64,000 nucleotides of DNA, taken from assembly GCA_949752735.1 (NCBI GenBank), contig OX457053.1, positions 5,437,781 to 5,501,780 on the forward strand, given 5' to 3'. Below, piece by piece: positions 19,645-30,126 of this stretch. Source of the stretch: Lumbricus terrestris. Lineage: Eukaryota > Annelida > Clitellata > Crassiclitellata > Lumbricidae. Under the pieces are notes generated by a model. The model was given only the letters and a program-made list of their open reading frames with translations, was not told the DNA's origin and did no database searches. A program made the position numbers and the translations under genes. Each line of letters opens with the position of its first letter. The first letter of the stretch is position 1.

Positions 19645-19717
19645 GGCTCCAGTGGGATTCGAACCCACGATCTCCTGCTTACTAGGCAGGCGCTTTAACC
19701 AACTAAGCCATGGAGCC
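19645..19717 (-). tRNA. tRNA-Thr (anticodon AGT)
   Basis: A 73-nt minus-strand cloverleaf. The acceptor stem is GGCTCCA with TGGAGCC. The D arm is GGCTTAGTTGGTTAAAGCG-like. The anticodon stem is CCTGC/GCAGG with loop CTAGTAA, so the anticodon is AGT. The T arm is GTGGG TTCGAAT CCCAC. Four Ts follow immediately downstream (19641-19644 on the complement), a pol III terminator. There is no intron. All stems pair perfectly, unlike the SINE heads in this window, so I call it a real gene that charges threonine. Confidence 0.96.
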
Positions 19718-20055
19718 AACACATTTGATGACACACAAGACAGACAAATAATTCAATGAACTGCTTCATAAGCTGTTTGTATTTAAAGCGCGTCAAATAT
19801 ATATGGCGGGAAGCTCGTCTGAAAATAGGTGCACTGCTTACAAGGAAGTTAAGCTATTTGATTTAGGCCTACATGAGCAAACAAATCTGTCGTCTACCTT
19901 TATCCGGTCCAAAAATACAGATCCGGTGTAGAATTAAATAAGTCTTTGACTTTTCGCCGTCTTTAGCATGTTCAACCATGTCTTCGCATCGTGGATAGGA
20001 CAATTATTTGATACCAATGACCTAATTAGCATAACATCGATGCATGCACGCCAAT

Positions 20056-20282
20056 GTATGTATGTATGTATGTATGTATGTATGTATGTATGTATGTATG
20101 TATGTATGTATGTATGTATGTATGTATGTATGTATGTATGTATGTATGTATGTTTGTATGTATGTATGTATGTACACTGTATGTATGTATGTATGTATGT
20201 ATGTATGTATGTATGTATGTATGTATGTATGTATGTATGTATGTATGTTTGTATGTATGTATGTATGTACACTGTATGTATG
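20056..20282. repeat. (TGTA)n array, left flank of a foldback element
   Basis: Near-perfect tgta units with two 'tacactgta' interruptions (near 20172 and 20269). The foldback element starts within 2 bp of its end, and a second TGTA array starts at the element's other end. Confidence 0.9.
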
Positions 20283-20283
20283 T

Positions 20284-22288
20284 GGCACCCCGTCAAAATA
20301 GCCCGGTCAAAATAGCCCCGTCAAAACAGCCCCGTCATAATCGCCCACCGACAAAACAGCCCCGTCAAAATCGCTCAGCGACACAATAGCCCCGTCAAAA
20401 TAGCCCCGTCAGAACAGCCCGGGGCTATTTTGTCGGGAACCGGCAAAGTCGCGGAAGAACACAATTTTCGTAAAAAATATACCGACGGAAGCCGAATTGA
20501 TGAAAATAATGCTTGTAAAGTTTAAGATGGCTTTCGGCCAGTTCTACTTACCAACGCGAAATGAATGCGTTGGTAAGTAGAACTATTAATATAAGTCGGA
20601 TTTAAGCCTTTTCGTCAATCCAGACTCTATTTAAGATCTATAAAACTTTCACCCAGCTTCGATTTCTCAAGCGTTTTATTATATATCCAGCTTCTATTTA
20701 ATATATAAATACCTTCATCCCGCTTTCGTTTCTTAAGCGTTATGTGACTCATCCAGCTTCTATTTCATATAAATATATATATAAAAACCTCGATCCCGCT
20801 TCCATTTCTGAAGCGCTTTATCATTCATCCAGTTTCTATTTCAGATATATCAAACCTTCATCCAGCTTCCATTTCTTAGCCGTTTATCATTTATCCAGCT
20901 TCTATTTAGGATATAAAATTTCTCATTCATCCAGCTTCAATTTATGATATAAAATTTCTCTAATCCAGGCTCTATTTCAGATCTTTGAAGGCATTAATCC
21001 AACTTCTATTTAAGATCTATAAAACATTCATCCCGCTTCCATTTCTTAAGCGTTTTATCACTCATTCAGCTTCTACTTCAGATATATAAAACCTTCATCA
21101 AGCTTCCATTTCTTAAGCGCTTATCATTCATCTAGCCTGGTTCGAAATGCCCGGTGACAAAAAAAATCACAAGCTGGATGGCTGACAAAATGCTTGAGAA
21201 ATCGAAGCGTGATAAAGGCATTTCATATCTTAAATAGAAGCTGAATGAATGATAAAACGCTTAATAAATGGAAGCTGGATCAAGGTATTAAAGATCTTAA
21301 ATAGAAGCTGGATTAATGTTTTTATAGATCTTAAATAGAAGCTGGATGAATGATAAAATCTTAAGAATTGGAGGCTGGATGAAGGTTTTCCAGATCTTAA
21401 ATAGAAGCTGGATTAATATTTTTATATATCTGAAATAGAAGCTGAATGAATGATAAAGCGCTTGAGAAATGGAAGCTGGATAAATATTAAAGATCTTAAA
21501 TAGAAGCTGGATTAATGTTTTTATATATCTGAAATAGAAGCTGAATGAATGATAAAGCGCTTGAAAAATCGAAGCTGGATGAAGGCATTTTATATCCGAA
21601 ATGGAAGCTGGATGAATGATAAAGCGCTTGAGAAATGGAAGCTGGATAAAGGTTTTATAGATCTTAAATAGAAGCTGGATTAATGTTTTTATAGATCTGA
21701 AATAAAAGCTGGTGAATGATAAAACGCTTGAAAAATCGAAGCTGGATGAAGTTATTTTATATGTCTGAAATATAGGCTGGATGAATAATAAAACGCTTGA
21801 GAAATCGAAGCTGGATAAAGGCTTCATAGATCTTAAATAGAAGCTGAATGAATGATAAAACGCTTAAGAAATGAAAGCTGGATTAAGGTATTAAAGATCT
21901 TAAATAGAAGCTGGATTAATGTTTTTATAGATCTGAAATAGAAGCTGGATGAATGATAAAACTCTTAAGAATTGGAAGCTGGATGAAGGTTTTCTAGGTC
22001 TGAAATAGAAGCTGGAATAATGTTTTTATATATCTGAAATAGAAGTTCTGGAACTGAGTTGTCGGTGGCGTGTTTGACTGGACTATTTTCACGGAACTGT
22101 TTACACGGGCTGTTTTGACGGGGCTATTTCGTCGGGGCTATTTTGTCGGGAACTACTTTTTTCGGGGCTGTTGTGTCGGTGGGCGATTATGACGGGGCTG
22201 TTTTGTCGCTGGGCGATTATGACGGGGCTGTTTTGACGGGGCTGTTTTGACGGGGCTGTTTTGACGGGGCTATTTTGACGGGTCACCG
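20284..22288. mobile_element. 2-kb foldback element with inverted tandem repeats
   Basis: The outer left arm (20284-20425) is a run of 16-17-bp units like CCCCGTCAAAATAGC. The outer right arm (about 22080-22288) is the same unit inverted (GACGGGGCTGTTTTGAC). The inner arms carry a second inverted repeat set: 'ccagcttctatttcagatat' and 'cttaagcgttttatcattca' units at about 20630-21130, and the complementary 'aatagaagctggatgaatg' units at 21170-22050. No transposase is visible. It sits between two TGTA arrays, so the target duplication cannot be read. The structure resembles foldback (FB/TU-like) transposons. Confidence 0.7.
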
Positions 22289-22722
22289 TATGTATGTATG
22301 TATGTATGTATGTATGTATGTATGTATGTATGTATGTATGTATGTATGAATGTATGTATGTATGTTTGTATTTATGTATGTATGTATGTATGTATGTATG
22401 TATGTATGTATATATGTATGTATATACGTACGTGCGTACGTACGTATGTACGTAGTACGTACGGTACGTACGTATGTGTGTGCGTACGTGTGTACGTACG
22501 TACGTACACACGTACGCACACACACACGTACCGTACGTACTACGTACGTACGTACGTACGCACGCACGTACATACATACATACATACATACATACATACA
22601 TACATACATACATACATACATACATACATACGCACGTACGCAAGCACGTACGTACGTACGTACGTATGTATGTATGTATGTATGTATGTATGTATGTATG
22701 TATGTATGTATGTATGTATGTA
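22289..22722. repeat. Tetranucleotide array with strand switches (palindromic)
   Basis: The array runs (TGTA)n, then CGTA/GTAC blocks with 'gtacgtacgtac', then (CATA)n, then CGTA and (TGTA)n again. The outer and central blocks are mutually complementary and could form long hairpins. SINE copy C starts at its right end. Six overlapping repeat ORFs here are artefacts. Confidence 0.9.
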
Positions 22723-22940
22723 TGTGCACTTGTCATAGCGCCTCTTCAAGCTTTTTACTCAGAGTCGCTCCCGACTACAGCGCGTACACTGAATCGGAGT
22801 TTCACGCCGAAGCGCACGAGCAATTGCGAGTGAAGGACTTGCCCAAGGTCCCTACGCGACGACTTGAGGTGGATTCGAACCTGCAACCTTCCGGCTGCAA
22901 GGCAACGAGCATATTTACTACGCCACCGCGCCCCACAACG
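22723..22940 (-). mobile_element. tRNA-derived SINE (copy C)
   Basis: Minus-strand copy with a head near 22930, B-box-like ggttcgaatccacctcaag, central 'gcaattgcgagtgaagg' (plus strand), and a tail that runs directly into the TGTA array. Confidence 0.85.
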
Positions 22941-23059
22941 TAGGTATGCATGCATGTATGTAATAATAAATTAAGAATAATTATTTACTTACCATTGATC
23001 AGATAAGAATCATGCGTCCGAACCTATGTTCACGCATATGCATAATCTTTTGCCTCATG

Positions 23060-23640
23060 CCTTTGCTGGCTTCTTTACTCTAACCTCTGACTTAGTTCCC
23101 TATACAACAGTACTTCAGATCTTCGTTTAATTATAGAGGGATTATCGCTAGAGCAAATACTCGTATGTTCTCGGTTAAAAGTGCGGGTCCTAGACCTGGA
23201 ACAACTTATTCTTGTTATCTTGTTTATTCGGAATTCCCTCCGTTTCATCTTGTTTAAACGTAAACTTAAAAATCATTTACTAGGCGCCGTCTCCTGTTAA
23301 ACTATACCGACCCCATCTATGTTACTGCCTATTATTCTTTTATTATTAACAACTTTTATAAATTGGCACACTCAACGCCACCTTTAGACGTTTTCCCAGG
23401 ATGTAGTTAATTAGACTAGTTAAGAAAAAAATTCTCTTTAATTCTCTGTTATTCGCGTAACCTGTTGCTGTTTATTTCCACTTGATTTGGGAAGCCCTGG
23501 CAGTGGGACAGTAGTCCCTTAAGGGGTTCTCTCCTTTTTGCTTTTTTAAAGTTTCTATATCCATTATATGTAAAAAAAGATGTTTTGTCAACTGTCACTT
23601 TGAGCAATAAAAACCGTGGTTATGGTTATGGTTAATTATA
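23060..23640 (+). mobile_element. LINE C-terminal remnant with GGTTAT tail
   Basis: Broken reading frames around 23160-23285 recall the end of CR1/L2-like RT proteins ('R.FSVKSAGPR', then 'IRNSPS.SSFKRKLKNHLL'). After a non-coding 3' part, the copy ends in tandem ggttat (about 23620-23636). This tail differs from the hairpin tail of the 683-1118 copy, so it is another LINE family. From 23641 to 24203 only diverged 'agttaaaac' phrases of about 60-70 bp repeat. Confidence 0.6.
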
Positions 23641-24203
23641 TTTAAACAATGCAAACGGAGATTATAATCGTTCGCAGATAGTTTATTGTATTAAAAACGA
23701 AACAATGGAACCAGCAGAGAACAATAGCAAATGAATACAAACAAATATCAACAGCAAATTAAAGTCAATCATTACTGAACTCTGACGAAGGCAATGCTTG
23801 TTTGAACTCTGTTCTTCGGTAAAAGCAAGGTAAATTACAAAATACTTTACACTTTAGGCAAATCCTAACTCCATCTTCTATTATTTTGTTAGTTAAAGCT
23901 AATCTTAACTGAACTGCTCCTGTGTGTTAGTCAAATGCCCGAAATATGTACCACTAAAAGTTAACCATAACCTTATCCTATATTTGTTAAAGTCAATCTT
24001 AACTCGATTGTTCTTATGTGTTAGTTAAAAACCATAAACACATTTAACTAAAAATCAATTCTAACTCTGTATTTTATTTGTTAGTTTTAACAGTTAATTT
24101 CAACTGCATTGTTCCTATATGTTAGTTAAAACAGCCCTAACTATACAGTTAGTCCTTTCATCTTCACTCTTCGGAGCATCTAGGGTTGAACTTCCACTCC
24201 CTT

Positions 24204-27200
24204 CTAGACGAATTCCAGCCTCCAGTGTTGGTTTGAGGATCCCTTGTATCCGTAGGAGAGGACGACTGCGCCGTCCTTCTGCTGTGCGCCCTGTATGTCC
24301 AGGCACTCACCGGTCTTACTAACGACACGGTTTCCTGCCACAGTCCACTGCTGGTAGTTGTGGTGGAGGAAGGGCATGACCCGCGCCTGGGTACCACCTG
24401 CAAACATGGAATGGTATGGTATAGGTTTACACACACAAGAAGGAAATGCATGGTAGGTATGGTAAGAATGGTATGGTTATATAAGCGTTTGAGCTATAAT
24501 TCCATTATGCGTTCTTGTCAATTTAAACTTTGTTGCAAAATGTCATCTTCTGATCTAATTTAATTTAACCTTCTGTCTTGGTTTAAGTCTCCACAGGAGT
24601 TTTTCCTTGGGCGACTCTCCTTGCCAGGGACGTAACCAGCGTTGCCCCCCCCCCCAAAAAAGCTGAAGCCCCCAAAATTAATCAAGCCGTTGTATGCTTA
24701 TGGCTAAATATGCTACCGCACTCGTCATGTTCAAGGCTTAAGCCCCCCCCCCAAAAAAAATTCCTAGTTACGTCCCTGCTCCCTGCAGCGGGATCTCCTC
24801 TCCATCCCTCCATGCCCATGTGATCTGTGTCACAATCGTTATGTTAAGTATAGCTTTCTCCTGCACAGAGGCGCACTGTACGTGTACAGCTCTGCTACCG
24901 ATGCAGCTAAAGCCAGACCAATAAATTTTAGAGCTATTAAGAGCCTGTACAAGTGTACATAGCCTACTTTTCGTTTCAAGCACCATGTCGTTGAGGGCAG
25001 CATGGATGACCCCCTGAGCGTCGAAGTACCAGAGCTGGTTCCTAGCAACGGGACTCTTTTTCGGGTAGACGATGACCCCAGCACCGGCGGCAGGATTTCC
25101 TCCGCAGATATCAAGGACTTTGTTGTGCATCTCGCTGACGATGTAGAAATCACGTCTATTGAAAAAAACCAGACAGCTGTAATGCACTCACGTTACATAC
25201 AAGGAATGAGGTAAAGTTAGGTAAAGTGATGAAAGGTAAGGTTTAGGGTAAGGCAATGGATGGTCATGGTAATGGAAGGTAAGGTTGGGCAAGGTAATGG
25301 ATGGACATGGTAATGGAAGGTAAGGTTGGGCAAGGTAATGGATGGACATGGTAATGGAAGGTAAGGTTGGGTAAGGCAATGGATGGTCATGGTAATGGAA
25401 GGTAAGGTTGGGCAAGGTAATGGATGGACATGGTAATGGAAGGTAAGGTTGGGCAAGGTAATGGATGGACATGGTAATGGAAGGTAAGGTTGGGCAAGGT
25501 AATGGATGGACATGGTAATGGAAGGTAAGGTTGGGCAAGGTAATGGATGGACATGGTAATGGAAGGTAAGGTTGGGCAAGGTAATGGATGGACATGGTAA
25601 TGGAAGGTAAGGTTGGGCAAGGTAATGGATGGACATGGTAATGGAAGGTAAGGTTGGGCAAGGTAATGGATGGACATGGTAATGGAAGGTAAGGTTGGGC
25701 AAGGTAATGGATGGACATGGTAATGGAAGGTAAGGTTGGGCAAGGTAATGGATGGACATGGTAATGGAAGGTAAGGTTGGGCAAGGTAATGGATGGACAT
25801 GGTAATGGAAGGTAAGGTTGGGCAAGGTAATGGATGGACATGGTAATGGAAGGTAAGGTTGGGCAAGGTAATGGATGGACATGGTAATGGAAGGTAAGGT
25901 TGGGCAAGGTAATGGATGGACATGGTAATGGAAGGTAAGGTTGGGCAAGGTAATGGATGGACATGGTAATGGAACGTAAGATAGGGTAAGGTTAAGTAAG
26001 GTAAGGTATAATGGAAGGTAATGGTAGGGTAGGGTAGGGTTAGGTGGCGTTCGCAACTGGAAACAGTCTATCCCACTATAATTATGCAGGCCTATCCGTG
26101 GTTTGCGTAACCTGCTTTAGTTTTAAAATCAATAATGTTACCTGGCATAAGGTTCTGTTAGTCCAGGAACATAGTCGAAATCAAACTGTTGATTGGCCGC
26201 TCCACTGTTATCGTAGGAGATAACCTTTGCACCGGCGCTTCTGTTTGCTCCTGTAATCAACACAAAATGTTTGATCGAGGACTTATCGCCAACATTATCA
26301 TCAATGATCAACAAATCAATCGATTATTCAAACCAATCAAATCAATCAAATCAAATCAAATCAATCAATCAACAAATCAATCGATTAATCAACCAATCAA
26401 ACCAATCAAATCAAATAAATCAATCAACAAATCAATCGATTAATCAACCAAGCAAACCAATCAAATCAAATCAAATAAATCAATCAACAAATCAATCAAT
26501 CAATCATTGACTACTCCAACCACATACCTGCCACGTCGAGAACTCGGTGTGGCACGTGTCGATTGCGGACCGTCGATCCATAGCGTTCCCATAGCTGGTT
26601 GGGATTGCCCGGGTAGAACTGGTTCACAACGAGCGTATCACCTGTATAATTATAGCAAAACAATATTAATTAATCACTGACTTAATTACAATCAGGTGTA
26701 AAGGCAGTAGTCGGGTCAATCTACGACTTGACCCCAAAAAAATTGCAAGAAAGCGTTTTATGACGATTTTCTGGTGTCTTAGGTCTGGTGATGAACATAC
26801 TAAAAGTTGCAAGAAATCGGACCACGGCAAGTGGTCTAATTTTGGCGGGGAAAAAGATGGCCGCCAATTGGACCAGGCATGGAATCTGGAAATGATACTA
26901 TTAGAAGCAAATCATGTAATAATTTGCTAACAGGCTTTTTTAGACTAATTTGACCCTCCTGAGAACGAAAATCGTGGTTAGCAAGCTTGATTTTTAGCGG
27001 TTGCATGGTAAAACAATATGGCGGCCAAAATGGTGGCCTATAATTGCCTCAAAAGGTTGTATAGTTGGGTCAATCTACAAAATGATCCGCAGAACTGTAA
27101 GAATATGTTTTATGATGATTTTCTGGTATATTGGGACTGGTGTTGAACATACTAAAAGTTGCAAGAATTTGGACCACGGCAAGTGGTCTAATTTTGGCGG

Positions 27201-29648
27201 GAAAAAAGATGGCCGCCAATTGGACCAGGCATGGAATCTGGAAATGATACTATTAGAAGCAAATCATGTAATAATTTGCTAACAGGCTTTTTTAGACTAA
27301 TTTGACCCTTCTGAGAACGAAAATCGTGGTTAGCAAGCTTGATTTTTAGCGGTTGCATGGTAAAACAATATGGCGGCCAAAATGGTGGCCTATAATTGCC
27401 TCAAAAGGTTGTATAGTTGGGTCAATCTACAAAATGATCCGCAGAACTGTAAGAATGTGTTTTATGATGATTTTCTGGTATATTGGGACTGGTGTTGAAC
27501 ATACTAAAAGTTGCAAGAAATTGGACCACGGCAAGTGGTCTAATTTTGGCGGGAAAAAAGATGACCGCCAATTGGATGACCTGCCTCCTCCTCCGAAAGG
27601 TCCATCCATTTTCGAGACACTTCCGCTTGTCATGAACCCAAAAGTTCCGTTGACGAACTTCTCGGAAACGCTTCCGATCGCTGCCATTTTAGTTGTCTTG
27701 CAGTGTCAGTTGATTCCATTGCTTTCCGTTACTTCAAAAATGCTAAGTTGTAGTCCGAATTCATGTTTCCATTGCATACATCATTTCACTTATTGCAATT
27801 TCAACATTCTGGCCGCCATTTTCAGGCCATTTTCCCGCCATTTCCCCCGCCATTTTGGTTCTCTTCCAGTGCTACATACGTGTCTTTGATTCCATTGCAT
27901 GCCTAGAACCCTTGCATCTTAATTTAAATTACAAAATCGTGATCACGTCGCATACAATATCCGAATTACAGTCTTTTAAAGCAATAGTCCGCCATTTTGG
28001 CCGCCATCTTGTTTTTCCATACAACCGCTAAAAATCAAGGTTGCTAACCACGATTTTCGTTCTCAGAAGGGTCAAATTAGTCTAGAAAAGCAGGTTATCA
28101 AATTGTTACATGATCTGCTTCTAGCAGTATCATTTCCAGATTCCAAGCCTGGTCCAATTGGCGGCCATCTTTTTCCCCGCCAAAATTAGACCACTTGCCG
28201 TGGTCCAAATTCTTGCAACTTTTAGTATGTTCAACACCAGTCCCAATATACCAGAAAATCATCATAAAACATATTCTTACAGTTCTGCGGATCATTTTGT
28301 AGATTGACCCAACTATACAACCTTTTGAGGCAATTATAGGCCACCATTTTGGCCGCCATATTGTTTTACCATGCAACCGCTAAAAATCAAGCTTGCTAAC
28401 CACGATTTTCGTTCTCAGGAGGGTCAAATTAGTCTAAAAAAGCCTGTTAGCAAATTATTACATGATTTGCTTCTAATAGTATCATTTCCAGATTCCATGC
28501 CTGGTCCAATTGGCGGCCATCTTTTTTCCCGCCAAAATTAGACCACTTGCCGTGGTCCGATTTCTTGCAACTTTTAGTATGTTCATCACCAGACCTAAGA
28601 CACCAGAAAATCGTCATAAAACGCTTTCTTGCAATTTTTTTTGGGTTCACCAAACTTTTTTCGTAGATTGACCCGACTACAGGTAATAAACTTGGACAAA
28701 TGAATGCCTACATGTATGTGTTGCGATTACTGCAACTTTGTTTTGAGTGAGCGCCTGTGAATAAGCTGGTTCCCGCGACTTTGCCTTTGTGGGCGACAAG
28801 GCCGTAGCCAGGATTTGATTTTGGGGGGTGTTTCTTCAGTTTCCCGTCCGAAAAAACTGACGACCTTTTTTTCAGAAGATGTAACCAATTTCCCTTTCTA
28901 ACAAACCTGATGACTTTTTATATTATTTTAGTCATCCGGTCGAAATCTTCAGAAAATATCACCAATTTTCCTTCCTAAAAAACTGCTGACCTATTTTTAG
29001 TCCTCCGGTCGAAATCTTCACAAAATTTTTCACATTTTCCATTTCGGTGGTTGTTTTTATGGTTTTATTTCATGGTGTTTAGGCCTACATCATGTGCTGG
29101 TAAATGCATTCTATTATTTTTTCCATTTTCCATTTCGGGGGTGTTCAAACACCCAAAACACCCCCTAGCTACGGCCTTGGTGGGCGATGTAAAAACTCCG
29201 TGTTTACGATTACGATTATAATGCGGAGAAGATTTTCACAGGACAATAAACCTACCATGACTTAGAATAATATTATCTGCACGAGCGCCCGCACATATCC
29301 TATAGAAGCAGGAGCAGCATTTGCACCTGCTGAAAGATTCACACGTAGCCTAGCTATACATGTATTCCATCAACGATTACTTTTTGATTTATAAAAAATC
29401 TCTTCGCACTAAAACATTAATCACACTAGCCTATGCGCTAAGCGAAACTGAGAAAATTACACATAGAAATATCTATCATCATCATCATCGTCATCGTCAT
29501 CGCCATCGCCATAGTCACCGTCACCGTCATCATCCCTGTCATCGTCGTCCTCGTCATTATCATAATCGTCATCATTATTACCACCACCACCCCACCACCA
29601 CGACCATCATCATCATCATCATCATCGTCGTCGTCGTCATCGTCATCG

Positions 29649-29690
<42 letters not shown>

Positions 29691-30079
29691 CCATCACCAT
29701 CACCATCACCATCACCATCCCCATCCCCATCACCATCATCATCACCATCACCATCATCATCATCATCTAACCTGATAGATCCAGACAATGTCCGGTTGCC
29801 TTCGAACGGATCGTTCCAGTCATCGGATCGTCGTACCAGAGTTGGTTGTTCCACTCGTTCCAGTTCTTCCTCGACCACGTGATCACCTTCGACCCTGGAT
29901 GGCTGCTACCACCCTGGACGTCGAGCACCTGGTCACTGAGTCGGGTCTTTATCAGGTAGTAGGTCTTCGGAGCCAAACTCGGATATGAAGCCGTCACTAA
30001 AAGACAAAATCATCATGCAGAGTGTATTATGATATATGCATATACACATATGTATATACACACATATATATATACACAT

Positions 30080-30126
<47 letters not shown>

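Noticed and set aside
26989..28653. [13 protein letters not shown]s as a gene family
   Set aside because: They are the repeated units of an inverted-repeat element on both strands, with no known domain.
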